Below, piece by piece: positions 1 to 12,661 of a DNA stretch of 64,000 nt. Source of the stretch: Parietaria judaica (Eukaryota; Streptophyta; Magnoliopsida; Rosales; Urticaceae); the NCBI GenBank assembly GCA_954871525.1, contig OX940872.1, forward strand, positions 13,601,180 through 13,665,179. The letters run 5' to 3'. The notes beneath the pieces are model-generated. The model searched no databases, was not told the origin of the DNA, and worked only from the letters and a program-made list of their open reading frames with translations. Numbering within the stretch: position 1 is the stretch's first letter; each line of letters begins with the position of its first letter. A program made the position numbers and the translations under genes.

Positions 1-3000
1 GAGAGCTAGGATTAGCCTAACTGTGTCGAGTCTGGCTACTGGAGCGAAAACTTCATAGAAGTCGACTCCCTGCTTCTGCACGTAGCCCTTTGTGACCAGT
101 CTGGCCTTGTGCTTGAGGACGTTGCCTTCTGAATCCTTCTTGAGCTTGTAGACCCACTTCAGGCCAATGGACTTGTGACCTTTTGGAAGGTCGACAAGCA
201 CCCATGTCTGATTCTTCTCAATGGACTCTAACTCTCTCTTCATCGCTTTCTGCCATTCCGTCTCGGTGGCTGCCTCGCGATAGTTGGCCGGTTCCTCTTC
301 ACTGACTAGCAGGAGCTCCTCCGGGCTCAAATCAAGCTCCCGCGCTTCTTCGTGGACGTCAGATAGGGTACGGAACCCTCCTTGTCCGTCCTTGATTGAT
401 GAGTCTGCCGAGTTTGTTCCTCCCGAACTGGTTTTCGTCGAGATGGACGTTGCTAGCCCCTGAAAAGGACTCTCTCCCTCAACCTTCTCGACCGCCTCTT
501 CGTCTTCGAGGATGAACTCCACCGAGTTCTGTTCAGGCTCTCCGTTCTCGTCACGCCAATCCCACTTCTTTTCTTCTTCAAACACATCATCTCTGCTCAC
601 ATGCAGTTTACCGCGTTGTGGGTCGTAAAACTTGTGTGTCTTGCTCCCTTCTTCGGCGCCAAGGTACACCATCGGTTGACTCCGATCATCGAGCTTCTTG
701 AGGTGTGGTCCCACACTCTTCACATGTGCGGTGCACCTAAACACCTTTAAATGCTCTAGATGATGTTTCTTCCCTTTCCATGCTTAGTAAAAGGTGCGCT
801 ATCCTAGTGCCTTCATCGGCAAGCGGTTCAGCAAGTAAACCACGTGACGTACTGCTTCTCCCCAGAAGTTTGATGGAACTTGCATGCTTTTCAACAAGTT
901 CCTTGCCGTGTCCATGACGGTTCGATTCCGTCTCTCCACCACGCCGTTCTGTTGGGGAGTGTATGGTGCAGTGAGGTGTCGCTCTACACCTTCTTCTCCG
1001 CAGTACTCTGCAAAATTCTGAGATGTGAACTCTCCTCCACGGCCTGTTCGCAAAGTCATCAGCCTATGTCCTGAGTGGTTCTCCTCGAGCCGCTTGAACT
1101 TCTTGAAGACTTCAAAGGCTCATGCCTTCTCTTTGAGCGCGTACACCCACATACATCGGCTGTAATCATCAACAAGCAAAAATAAGTACTGGTTGCCAGT
1201 TAGCATTGCTGGGGTGATTGGACCACACAGGTCCGCGTGCACCAGTTAGAGGGGTCGCTCTGCTCGGAACTTGGCCTTAATCGGAAATGGCACTCTGTCC
1301 TGTTTCGCGATCATGCAGCATTCACACAGCTGGTTGGGGTGTTCAATATTTGGTACCCCAAAGGCCATCTCTTTGTCATCTATCATCTTGAGCGCGTGAA
1401 AATTCACGTGCCCAAGTCTCGTATGCCATAGCCACACTAGGTCTGTGATCGACGCCATCAAGCAAATCGACTGATCAACCACCAGGTTGATCTTGTACAA
1501 CCGACCATGTGATCTCTTCACCTTCATCAATAGTGCACTGTCACTGTTCCACATCTTTAGGAACTCTCCGGATAGGATCACTGTGTGACCGATCTCTGTC
1601 ATCTGTCCTAAGCTGATGATGTTACTCTTCAGCTTCGGTATGTAGTAGACTTTAGTCAACAGGCGCTGGTCCCCATTCTTGCACTTGAATAGGATAGACC
1701 GTTTGCCCTTGATGTCGACGATGGAACCATCGCCGAACTTCACGTTTCCTACAATCTTCTCATCGAGCTCTCCAAACTTGGCTCGATGACCCGTCATGTG
1801 GTTGCTGGCTCCGTTGTCTAAATACCAAATGTTGGTATAGACCTTCTCTTCGCCATCTGCGAGTAGATTTGCGACGACATTGTCTTCATTAAGCATCACC
1901 TCTCTAGTTTGCTCGTCGTTCTTCTTGGACGAGCTTGGCTTCTCTGCCATCATCAGCTCGTCCACTCGGCTCAGTACTTCGTCGTCAGGTACCTCCTCGC
2001 TGGATACCTGGTCGTCAAGTACTACGTCGACGCGCTCCTGCTCGACGTGTGTCTCGCCGACCACATCCTGGTCGTCGTTCTCGTTGCCACTTAAATCCAC
2101 CATCTCCTCGGCGAACATAAGTGTGTGCTCGTCGTCATCGAATCTCACCAGATTCGCTTATTCGTTGCGTTTTTTAGTATGACACTCATTTGCGTAGTGA
2201 CCATACTTCTGACAATTATAGCACTTCACTGTGCTCTTGTCCTTGCGGGTGGCGCCGTCTTGGCAGGGAGTGCTACTGCCTCGACCACGCTGGTCGCGAC
2301 CACGTCCTCGACCTCGGCCTGTGCCACGCCCACAGCTTTCGCTGCCGTATCGGTTGCGACTCGACGAGCTTGAAGAAGAACCTTCTCGCTGGTTCCACTT
2401 TTGTTTAGCCTTCCATTCTTCCTGCGTGAGCAAGAGGTGTTTCTCCTCTTCTCTGTCGCCATAGCCCCGAAGCCTCTCCTCGTGGCCTTTTAGACGACCG
2501 ACAACCTCCTCCATTGACATAGCCTTGAGGTCGCCGAACTGCTCGATCGACGTCACGATCTGCATGTATATGTGAGTTACAGATCTCAAGAATTTCTTGA
2601 CCACAGTGGTATCGTTCACCGGTTCGCCTAGTGAGCGGATACCTGTTGCAAGAGATGAAAACTTCATAGCAAACTCGTCTACGGATTCACCATCTCTCAT
2701 ATGGATAACCTCGAACTCGCTTTTCAAGGTTTGAACCTTGGCTTCTCTGACGCGTTCTGCACCCATGTTCATCGTCCGCAACGTCTCCCACGCCTTCTTT
2801 ACGGAATCCTTCTTGCCGATCATGAGAAGGAAATCTTTCGGAACTCACTGATAGATGGCAGCGAGAGCCATCCTATCCTTGTGTGCTTCGACATCTCCGT
2901 CTTCTACGGCCTCCCAAACTCCTTGTGCCTGCAGGTTTACTCGCATCTTCAGCGCCCACACCGCGTAGTTGCTCTTCGTGAGCATCGGGTACTGCAGCGT

Positions 3001-3048
3001 CATGTTTCCTCCGGTTGATTTGCTTGACGAATCCATGTACTTCGGCAT
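1..3048 (-). pseudogene. copia gag-pol polyprotein with in-frame stops (partial)
   Basis: The reading starts near 3048 (MPKYMDSSSKSTGG). Gag ends with a CCHC zinc knuckle (CYNCQKYGHYANEC, about 2200). The protease has DNGASNHMT (about 1800), followed by the GAG-pre-integrase HHCC region (HTRLGHVNFHAL...CECC, about 1350) and the integrase core with LVHADLCGP (about 1240), VDDYSR (about 1170), LRTGRGGEF (about 1040) and NGVVERRNRT (about 945). RT begins near 260 (NQTWVLVDLPKG) and KARLVTKGYVQKQGVDF is legible near 80. Stops in the same frame lie at 2845-2847, 2158-2160, 1246-1248, 1120-1122, 799-801 and 784-786. I found no frameshift between them. The second catalytic Asp of integrase (normally DRGGEF) is Gly. 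An inactive copy. Confidence 0.9.
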
Positions 3049-3156
3049 AACGGGAACTCGCACTGTAAAATTCTCAAGAAATTGTTTCTGATGTGAAAAA
3101 TCAGTCAGAACCGCAACCACAGAGCATACTAAGAATTTCAAGAGACTTGACAACCC

Positions 3157-3168
3157 GCTCTGATACCA
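3157..3168 (-). other. Primer-binding site (initiator tRNA-Met) of the copia element
   Basis: On the minus strand the bases read TGGTATCAGAGC, the standard plant PBS complementary to the 3' end of initiator tRNA-Met. It lies two bases inside the LTR end (AACTAACA). Confidence 0.9.
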
Positions 3169-3170
3169 AA

Positions 3171-3524
3171 TGTTAGTTCCAAATAATTGGAACTTTTGCC
3201 ACAAAGCACTCTTAAAAATTGATAGGTAACGACAAGACACTCTTGCACACATTGACTTAATATATGTATATATATTATGCACAAGAATGAGACGAAGAGA
3301 GAGGACAAAATAGAAGGAGAACTTTTTATTTTGAGATGATGAAATGAAGTACAAGCATAGGGTCTTTATATAGGGAACACTTACTACTCAAAATTACTAA
3401 ACTAACCTCCTATATACTTGTTGATCAAGTAAAACTTGATACACGTCTACATCCTTTGCAAGTGGATATTGAATAATAAAATCTCATATGATAAACTTGT
3501 TGCAGGAGGGCCACTTGCTTAACA
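3171..3524 (-). repeat. 5' LTR of the copia element, with a TATA box
   Basis: The inner edge is fixed by TGTTAGTTCC (plus reading) next to the PBS. The outer edge is placed at TTAACA (3519-3524) because copia LTRs end in TG...CA, giving about 354 bp; this edge is an inference. On the minus strand a TATA box (CTATATAAAG, about 3366-3375) is well placed to drive transcription toward gag. Confidence 0.7.
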
Positions 3525-4901
3525 AAACGTCATGGCTTACGATTATATTTATGTATTTTTACTAACTTAGAATACATCAAATATTAAAAAAAAAAAGATT
3601 ACTTAAAAGAAAAGCTTGGTTGGGTTAATTGGGCCGGCCTAATCCGATGCATCCGGCCCGACCCCGACCCAATAACCTATTATGGTTGGATCCAACCAAC
3701 ACGATATTAATTAAGTTAATTGGGTTGGGCTAGATTGAGGTTGAGTTCAATTAAGTTGGGCTGAACGATTGAGTCGGAATTTATTTTTTTTCACACCCCT
3801 ATTGGATACCATTCTACGCACATACCATCGAGTGCGCGTTAGACAAAACCCCTATATCAATTATCTTAACTTTCAATTACGCGTATTTGTTAAGACACGC
3901 TCGGACATGTTTTAGGCTTTATTCTTGATTCTTCAATATAACCCAAAACTTTCTCTCAAGGCTGACCAACGGCATTATTTCACACACTAAGCCCATGTTG
4001 GATAGCTTCTTTATCACGTTTCTTTAGTCTTTTTCCTTTAATGTCGTTTGTAATTAATAAAAAAAAAAGGTAAAAATTTACATATGAGAAAGCATTGAAG
4101 CATCAATAACTAGATAAGAACATCCAAAGATGCTCATTGTCCTTAAGGTATTCTTTCCATGAGAGAATTTGGTGATGTTGCTTCTTTTTGCCAAAAGATG
4201 AGCCGTCGCAACTTAACTTTGTTCCAAAGTGTAAGCACCATTAATGTGTAAATTAGATGCCCTTTGAAGGAAGTTAAAAAGAAAAGAAAAGAGAAAGATT
4301 AATTGACACTAATACTTTTTTGAATTTTGCTCATTGGTACACTTTGCCCCTTGAACTTTCTTTGTTGGTTGGAATGCCTCTTAACCTTTCAAAAGAATGC
4401 ATATTAAAATTACAGAAAATATTAACACGTGCACATAACTTCATAATAGTAAGTTATGTTGTGTCCTCAAGTTAACACTTACAATATTTTTTACGCCTAG
4501 GTAGCAAGTTGCTTATTGTTCAAAAGTTTTAGAGGGTATTGGTGCTAAAAATATAAATTTACAGGAAAAAGTGTAATGATGTGTTAAGTTCAGAGGCATG
4601 CCTGTCAATGACCAAAAAATACCACCCAAGTATGAAAAATTTGCGAAGTTGTGTAGAAAAAAGAGAGTTAAATAAGTCAATATTTTTAAATCTGAGACAT
4701 TATTCACGTGAAACGGTGAGAAAGCATATTCTAAAAAATGGTTTTTTTCGGCTTAAATTTGGAGGGAGAAAGGGAATGGGAGAAATATATAGTTTTGATA
4801 CACGTGGTTTCAATTCATAGATAAAATAGCTTTAGTTCCTAAAAAAATAGAGTGATACGAAAAAAGGAAAAAACAAAGTTTAAAACTCTCTTTATGAAGA
4901 G

Positions 4902-4946
<45 letters not shown>

Positions 4947-5985
4947 TCCACTAAAGGATTTAGACCGTATATGTTGAGTGAAAACAGAAAGAAAAATAAT
5001 GACGGTAAAATGTATATAAATTAATATTTTAAGATTTTATTATTACAAAAGCCTTAATTTATTAAGAAAATAAAATTTATTAATTAAAAATAGTTTTTTC
5101 AAAATTCAAGAAAAAAAATTAATTTTGATTACATGAATTCAATAGATTGTATTTAGTTACTAAGAAACAATGAACAATTATTTATGATTGAAGACCATAA
5201 ACTATCTTCGAACTAGTTAGGTAGAAAAGCACTTATATTAATGTAAAATTATGTAGTATATATATTTATTAACTTAAAATTTAAACCGAAATTTATTAAC
5301 CAAAGATAACAGTAAAATCATTGACAATATCAGTATCAATATGACATCAGCTATTAATCACTAATCAGTAAATGTGATCACGTTATTCGAAAGAAAAAAA
5401 ATGGTAAAAGAGTAAAATACAAAAAGATAAAGTTGATCGACTCCAAGGAATTTCGAGAGAAACAAAAAGCAATGTCTCACGGCTTTACAAGCGAGCGCTC
5501 ACTCTCATGCATGCCCACATCGCAAATTTCTTCTTGATATTTTTTTATTCATTTCAATTTGCTTTTCATGAAAACATAAATTCTTTCTAATAAAGATCTA
5601 TTTCTTCCCTTTGGATCATCGTATCAACTTATTGGAAAACTTAATGTAATTACAATCCTTGATTTAACACACGAATACATAAGATAGTTCTTCACTTATT
5701 AATTCGCTCACAAGTACAATAATCAAAATATCTCAAATTCGACTACATATCTTTAAGAGGTCCTGATTCAAATTTTATAAGACGCAACTACGTGTCTCCT
5801 TTATATACGTAAACTTGACCAAGAGTATCACCTATTCTTATATTGAATTGCGACTATCACATTTTAAGGCTTCTACTCGAACTCTCTAATAAATGCACTT
5901 GGAGAGAAAACTCAAAAGTTAATGTTCAATCATAATTTCATGACAGGCTTAAATAGTTCAATTCTAAAATTTAATTGTAATATTT
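3525..5985. other. AT-rich intergenic DNA with a hAT-like remnant
   Basis: No credible gene is visible. The stretch ending at 3801 with TCACACCCCTA looks like one end of a hAT MITE (TAGGGGTGTGA on the other strand), preceded by GGGTTGGGC-rich sequence; I did not find its partner end. An open frame at 4581-4820 has no recognisable motif. Confidence 0.5.
4902..4946. repeat. (ATA)n microsatellite
   Basis: About 15 uninterrupted copies of a TAA/ATA trinucleotide. Confidence 0.97.
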
Positions 5986-5990
5986 ATAAT

Positions 5991-6687
5991 TGTTGAATAT
6001 ATGAAGCCCAATCAACACATATAGACCCAAATGACAAGGACGGCACAAAACGACGTCAAAGCTGCAAGTGACACGTCGTTTTGGACATTAAGTTTTGGAC
6101 GAATCTCAGCCATCCATTAGAGCTTGATCCAACGATCTCAAATAGAAGCAATTTCTGGTCTTCTCCTTCAAGAAGACATTCGAGAGACAAAAGGGCAAAA
6201 AGAAGAGTGTTGCTCTCTGTAATAGAAATGGGGTTAGGGTTTTATTTTCTCTCATAGTTCTTCCTCTTCTCTTCTCTGTAGCTTTCATCTTTAGGTTTCT
6301 CTCAAGGTGGGTGTAATCTTTGGTTTGTGGTGACCGATTTGTAGTCTCACGGTTGTCTCCGATGGAGCTCGGGTTTGAGCGCACGTGAGATGTGTAAAAG
6401 AGTATTACGGGTTCTTGAGAGTGAAACTGTGAAGAGAGAATGAGTGTGTAATCGACGATACTTAGTGCATGGCTTCCGGGAGTTTTTGCCGGAGCAAAGA
6501 GTGGACGTACGTCGGAGATCGCGTTTCGATCTCCGGCCGAACCACTCTCTAAAAATGGTTGTCTCGTTCTTCTTTTTTGCTTTTATTTTCATTTCAGTTT
6601 TGTGGCGATGATTCGATACTTAATCTGTGCTTCATGTACTTGCAAGAATCGATGACAATCGGCGAGAATCGGCACCGATTCACAACA
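5991..6687 (+). repeat. Left LTR of the LARD element
   Basis: TGTTGAATAT...CACAACA. Near its start it holds a 10-bp inverted repeat (AAAACGACGT at 6047-6056 and ACGTCGTTTT at 6073-6082), each half overlapping an ACGT core of the kind bound by plant bZIP factors. The short open frames in the LTR recur in the other LTR and show no protein-family signature. Confidence 0.96.
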
Positions 6688-6688
6688 G

Positions 6689-6700
6689 TGGTATCAGAGC
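6689..6700 (+). other. Primer-binding site of the LARD element
   Basis: TGGTATCAGAGC, one base after the left LTR, complementary to the 3' end of initiator tRNA-Met. Confidence 0.95.
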
Positions 6701-9700
6701 CGGTGGTCGAGCGATTCCGAGAAGGCGCGAGCGATTTTTAGCAGTCAAGGACTCAAGGTTGATTCGGGTATTCGCGGTTCCGATGACGAGCAACCAATTC
6801 TGACGAATGTTCGAGTCCTTCAATGTCTGGAAATTTGGGGATGCTGATTCTTGGTTTAGAGCTTCCGCAACGCTAGCGATTCTTACTTATTTATGGCGAA
6901 GTCCACAGTTCGTAGCTTCGGCGAGTAAAGTTCGCAACTCCGATTTGGGGTAATGTGATTGAAGCCACTGGCGAGTCCGATCTGACAGTAAGAAGTGAAT
7001 CAGGTATTATCTTTCCATCTATGCCTCTGAATTCTACGTATAACGGTCTTTCTTGTTTTTCCTGAATATAACTGTTTATGAGTGTAATTGTTTTTGCTGC
7101 GTGTTTGATTTAATTTTTTTTTTTTGAAAAGCCATGAGTAATTGAATTTTTTAGAGAAATCGTTTTTTTCATCATTGTTGTCTTCGTTTTCTTTGACAAA
7201 TTGTTGATAAAGTCTATGAAATAATGTTCTAACCTGTTGATGGTTTTACACTGTATTTTTCGATATTGTCTGTAATCCGTTAGTACAATTTGTGATTATG
7301 TGTGCTATATTAAAAAAAAAAAAAAAAACCCTATTATGTACAGATTAGTTTTATGTGAATTGGATTGAAATTATTTGCATGCAATACTAGTTTTTATGAA
7401 ATATTGAAGAAATGATTTTAAATCATGTTCTTTAATATTTTAATTATTTTTGCAAAACTAGGGCATAAAATTCACATGTATTTTGATTCTGGCCTTAACA
7501 AATTGTCTAGTGATTATATTCTTGAAAATTGTGTGATGAGTGTTTAGATCATTGGAAAATTTTATATTTGTTCTTGAAGCTACGGTGATGATATGAGAAA
7601 TTAGTGTAATCTAATTATCTTTTTGTGTCTAAAGATTAGAGCATGAAATTAAAACTTGTTTTTGGGAATTCAAGTTTTTTCGATATGCTTGGCTATTTTT
7701 CGCCTATGATGAAAAGTGAAAACACGATAAGCAGTTGGAATAATTTCTTTCAATTTGTATATTGTTTGGAGATCAACCTGATATGCTCATATGCAGATAA
7801 GGATCAGTGTGTGAAGAAACAGTTTATTTTTATGATTAACCTTCTTTGATATATATTTGTTTTTTTTTTGGACAAATTAAGTAACTTTTATGCATTTGAT
7901 AAAGTGAAGAAAATATATCTGTCTAGACATATCCTTATGATGTGAATATGTGTATAACATTGATGGGTGTGTTTGACTGTTCCAGATTCTTAGGTTATAT
8001 GAGATGTACCAAAAACTTTAGTTAATGCATGTTAAGTAATCGGCTATAGTGAATCAGGTAATTTGATTCTGTTAATGTAAATCGGCTTGTTTTAATCCTA
8101 ATATTTTTTATAATTGTTTTTGAAGATATTGTTTTTTACTTGTCTAGGATTTTGAAAATTATCTGTAAAGATTTTTTTAGTTCACCGATAAATTGCGAAT
8201 CTGATCAATTTGTGTATGTAAGGTGTTCTGTAATTTTCTACTTCTAGTGTTAAGCAATATTGGAATTGAGTTATTCAATGTACAATTATCTCTTAGGTAT
8301 ATTGTTAGGATTAATTATGGTATGGTGATTCATTTGGTTTATTTTTACTTATTTGGCCGATTAGAGTAATATGTGCTTATAATCTGTTTTTGGGGGTTAG
8401 TTGATAGTTTCCTAGGTTGATATGACTTTGGAAATTATGTTTTTCTCACTTGTGCATGATAAAGTTCATATAGAAGGTTTTATGTTCAGGAAAGAAGTTA
8501 AGAGAGTAGAGGTGATGTTTTATGATGGAAAGATAATTTGTATGTGAAAATGCATTTTTTTAGATGTTTTTGAATGTCTAAATAGAGTTTGAGTCATAAG
8601 CAGTCCTCCGGGTAGAAGGAGCCAAATCTGTGTCACCTATTTGAGTTAGAGATAGGTGGAGTTAGTGTACCCGACTAGGTAGAGTCAGATGATACACATG
8701 CCCGGGAAATGGGCGTGTGGTCGACATGTCGAGATGGTGCTAGCGAACCCGTGAGAGATAACATTAGTCATGGGATTAGTGTTGAGCAGGTTTCGGTGTC
8801 TATCTAGAGAGAGTTAGACGACTACCTATTAGCTAGGGATAGGGAGAGGCAAGAGGCCTACCAATTCCCTTAAGCAGATTTGGTGTTTATTGGTTTTGAC
8901 AGTCGTTGATGAGGTTTAGAAATCGAACCTACTTTATTCCCTGAGGTACTAGTGAGATCTAAGTAGATGAGCCGAATGTGATGGCCCGACCCTAGGGGGT
9001 TGTTTATATAGATCTTCTTTTGGCTCTGTTTGTATTTTTCATGACTTAGTATGAGTTGTTGTTGTGGAATGAAAGTGTAAAGAGTTGCTTGATATATTTG
9101 ATATTAAGTTTTTCTCCAGTTATTGTATATTTATTTATATACATGGTTTATTCTCTACAATTGTTGTTTTCTATTGAGACTAACTTGACAGGAGCTGAGA
9201 AGTGGCATTGAAGCTTGGATTCATTAGCTAAAATGGGAAATGCACTTCACAACAAAGACCAAATGAGTAAGTTTTCTCTAAAACAAAAATCTGTAATATG
9301 TTTATGGCATTGTAATAGTCTTATAAATAATATTTTGCGATGTCTGATTTATTGAGTCGTGAGTTTGCCTTGCATGGTCACAGTATATGTTTATTAACAT
9401 TGTAGAGTATGTTGGTCATGAGAGGGAAAATCTTAGATATTATTCAAGCGGGTAGTTCTTGGTGTAGTTTGAACGTCTTAGAACCATAGGTATGTGTTTA
9501 TGGGAAAGAGGGGGGCTAGATACAATGCGCTTTCCCATATAGATCGTCGGGAAGAGAAGAAACTTTGAGAGTATAGAGGGAAAACCCATGAGAACCCTGT
9601 TTAAGGTGGAGTCTATGGTCTTATTTGAGTAGTGGTTCAAAATCTGGCATACCTATCGAGATAGAGTTAGGTGGCGGTAGAGAGCTTGTGGTATAGCAAC

Positions 9701-9733
9701 AGATTGGGTATTAAAGCTTTTCAGGTCAAGGAA

Positions 9734-9820
9734 TTCTAACCTAGAGTGTGTTAGATGTGAAGTTCTAACCTAGGGTGTGTTAGATATGAAGTTCTAACCT
9801 AGAGTGTGTTAGATGTCAAC
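9734..9820. repeat. 29-bp tandem repeat, three copies
   Basis: The unit starts TTCTAACCTAGAGTGTGTTA and recurs at 9734, 9763 and 9792 with one to three changes. It lies in the non-coding interior of the LARD element. Confidence 0.9.
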
Positions 9821-10793
9821 CATATATTTGTTTTTTGCCTGTGAGAAAGCAGTTGTCCGAGTATTAGTGTTGTTCAAGTCTGGGATACTAACCATGTTGA
9901 GTTAGTATGTCTACCATTTAGAGCCAGAGATAGGGTAAGGAGTCTTTTAGGCTTTCATCCCGGGTAAAATCCTATGCAGATTTTGTGAGATCGGTTATGG
10001 TTAGTTGCTCTTGTGGTTGAGATCAATTAATGTTAACCTTTTGTTTTTTGTTTAAGATAAAATGAAATTCGTATCTACTCGGTGATTTGAGTTTTTTAGC
10101 AGCAGGGATATGTTATTATTCATGGGTAGCATTATGATGTTTTAGGTAGAAATTAGACTTGGGAATATTTTTTGTCAAACCTAGGAGTAGATATTCGTAC
10201 AATATAGGAATTAGGCATAATTACTACTTTTGTATGGATAGCTAGACTAGATAGTTTTTAGTGTATGTGATTAGACGTGGTCTCTACATTATTTACGCAG
10301 TACTAGTTTGGAGGATTGTCTACATTTGTAGAAAGGTTTTGATATTTTTGTAATTCCCGGTTAAAGTATAATTGCCTATGGTGCTATGATTCTTGTTATG
10401 ATTGTATCTGATCTGATTTGGTCATTTACGAGTATATCGCTGTTATGAAAGCTCATGTTTTATTTTATTATTGACCATATGACTATATTTTATATATAAC
10501 TGCTAGAGACGGTTGTTATTTATGAGATACTCGATATGTTTGATCTTGTTGGGTTTGGTGAGTTAAATTTTGCAGGAGGGTAATACCTGCAGGTACATAA
10601 AGAATGTTGAAGACGCAAATCTTTGAAAAGATGAACTGTCGGTTAGTATTTCGGTTATCCGCGGGGATGGCAAAAACCCCATAAGCAATGCACTAAGGAG
10701 TCAGATTATTAAGGGAGAAGTTTTCAAGGAATATTGATTAAAAATAGAGCTTCTGAGCTAGCTGAGGAGATGTCGTATGTGAGATTGATCTTC

Positions 10794-10804
10794 AAGGTGG
10801 AGAT
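10794..10804 (+). other. Polypurine tract of the LARD element
   Basis: AAGGTGGAGAT directly abuts the right LTR (TGTTG). This is the usual copia-type plus-strand primer context. Confidence 0.85.
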
Positions 10805-11501
10805 TGTTGAATATATGAAGCCCAATCAACACATATAGACCCAAATGACAAGGACGGCACAAAACGACGTCAAAGCTGCAAGTGACACGTCGTTTTGGAC
10901 ATTAAGTTTTGGACGAATCTCAGCCATCCATTAGAGCTTGATCCAACGATCTCAAATAGAAGCAATTTCTGGTCTTCTCCTTCAAGAAGACATTCGAGAG
11001 ACAAAAGGGCAAAAAGAAGAGTGTTGCTCTCTGTAATAGAAATGGGGTTAGGGTTTTATTTTCTCTCATAGTTCTTCCTCTTCTCTTCTCTGTAGCTTTC
11101 ATCTTTAGGTTTCTCTCAAGGTGGGTGTAATCTTTGGTTTGTGGTGACCGATTTGTGGTCTCACGGTTGTCTCCGATGGAGCTCGGGTTTGAGCGCACGT
11201 GAGATGTGTAAAAGAGTATTACGGGTTCTTGAGAGTGAAACTGTGAAGAGAGAATGAGTGTGTAATCGACGATACTTAGTGCATGGCTTCCGGGAGTTTT
11301 TGCCTGAGCAAAGAGTGGACGTACGTCGGAGATCGCGTTTCGATCTCCGGCCGAACCACTCTCTAAAAATGGTTGTCTCGTTCTTCTTTTTCGCTTTTAT
11401 TTTCATTTCAGTTTTGTGGCGATGATTCGATACTTAATCTGTGCTTCATGTACTTGCAAGAATCGATGACAATCGGCGAGAATCGGCACCGATTCACAAC
11501 A
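10805..11501 (+). repeat. Right LTR of the LARD element
   Basis: Same length as the left LTR (697 bp), three mismatches, followed by the target duplication ATAAT. Confidence 0.96.
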
Positions 11502-11506
11502 ATAAT

Positions 11507-12661
11507 CTTGTCCCTAGCACGCAATTGATAATATCTTGAGGTGTACTCTTCATTCCCCGCGAGGAGTTAAATTTAGCAAGCGTCCATACATTAATCTTGA
11601 TATTGCACGGGAGAAACGCTACTCGATCGGTGGGGTTTCTTCATCATTTCACACGAGTTGATTTTTGGTTTGCCCATTCTATTCCAAATAAGGTTGAGTT
11701 TCTGCCACTTTGCATTGTGCAGCCTCGAAGGCTCATTGAAATCAATTATTCAACGTGACCTTCCTCTCTAGAACCTATTTTAACTCTATAATTTCCTCAA
11801 CTATGACAAGCAAATCGGAAACTCCTCGGCCTGGTCTTCCTTTAAACTCGGGGATGTCCGTTCGAATCCCAGATTCTCACGGTCATCCTTAACTTAGTAG
11901 GCATGTTGACGTCCAAGTCGAGGCAAAGAAGCCCTATACGAGAACTCGCTTTTTTTTTCGTTGAACTTGCATCAAAGATCCACGAATGGTGCTATCTCTT
12001 TTGCGTCAAAATGGGTTGTCACCCCTCTAGTTTAGCTGCTCCATACGCTCATTTAGAATCTATAAAACCATTTCTATAAGATAATTATTGTTGTCACGCT
12101 CATAAACTTCGTCCACCTACTGCGTTAATTCGTTGTTGAGAACTATGATCGAGATTGATTGCATTTATAATACTATTGATTCAACAATGGTTAACACAAA
12201 TGTAAAGAACTATGATCGTTTATTCGACGCACGAATACCGAATAAAAAAATCCTTCAATCGTTGATAATTGCGTTAAACTCAACTCGTCATGTGGGGAAA
12301 ATGATTATCCAAAGTCTAATGTGTAACCGTTAGCCATAGAGCTAAATCCTTCTCAGTCAGCACTACTATCCACACAAAATTAAAGAGAAAAACACTGCTA
12401 AAATTGGCTTCATCTTTAAACTACCTTTATCTTTATTAGCAGCCTCTTTTCTCAGTGCCATATCAAAAATTATTCCAGCATCTTCTTCACAAATAAAAGA
12501 GTAAAAGATTTAACCAAAAAATACAAAGCAAAAAGAAAAAGTAAAAAGTGTTGAAAAGTGGTCCCTACAAATCCCAGCTTCAAGTCTCAACAGTTTCATG
12601 TACTTCTTTATTTATATCTTCATTGCTCAATCATTCATCACTCACTAGAGACAAGACAACT
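11507..12661. other. Intergenic region and promoter side of the AAA-ATPase gene
   Basis: No gene is recognisable. A TATA-like TATTTATAT at 12609-12617 lies about 45 bp before the chosen start codon and could be the promoter or part of the leader. GTTCGAATCCC at 11860-11870 resembles a tRNA B-box, but no tRNA can be folded around it. Confidence 0.4.

Larger units (their letters stand above)
1..3524 (-). mobile_element. Ty1/copia LTR retrotransposon, 5' portion (runs off the window)
   Basis: Read on the minus strand the order is LTR (3524-3171), primer-binding site, gag, protease, integrase and the start of reverse transcriptase, the Ty1/copia order. The window edge cuts the element inside reverse transcriptase, so the rest of RT, RNase H and the 3' LTR lie outside. 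The coding frame is continuous but carries several stop codons, so this copy cannot make a full polyprotein. Copia identity rests on integrase preceding RT. Confidence 0.93.
5991..11501 (+). mobile_element. Non-coding LTR retrotransposon (LARD type), complete and young
   Basis: Two 697-bp direct repeats (5991-6687 and 10805-11501) start TGTTG and end CAACA and flank a 4,117-bp internal region. A PBS follows the left LTR, a polypurine tract precedes the right LTR, and a perfect 5-bp target duplication ATAAT lies at 5986-5990 and 11502-11506. Aligning the LTRs by eye I find three substitutions (G/A, G/T and T/C types). The internal region has no long ORF on either strand, so it must have been moved by another element's proteins. 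At 6783 there is a short possible gag relic (MTSNQF, stop, then FNVWKFGDADSWF). Size and lack of coding fit a LARD (large retrotransposon derivative); PPT and PBS suggest a copia parent, which is inference. Confidence 0.95.

Noticed and set aside
6106..6592. Two minus-strand open frames repeated at 10920-11406
   Set aside because: They lie in the LTRs of the LARD element and recur only because the LTRs are duplicates; no domain is visible.
11860..11870. tRNA or SINE B-box (GTTCGAATCCC)
   Set aside because: No A-box at the right distance, no cloverleaf and no A-rich tail.
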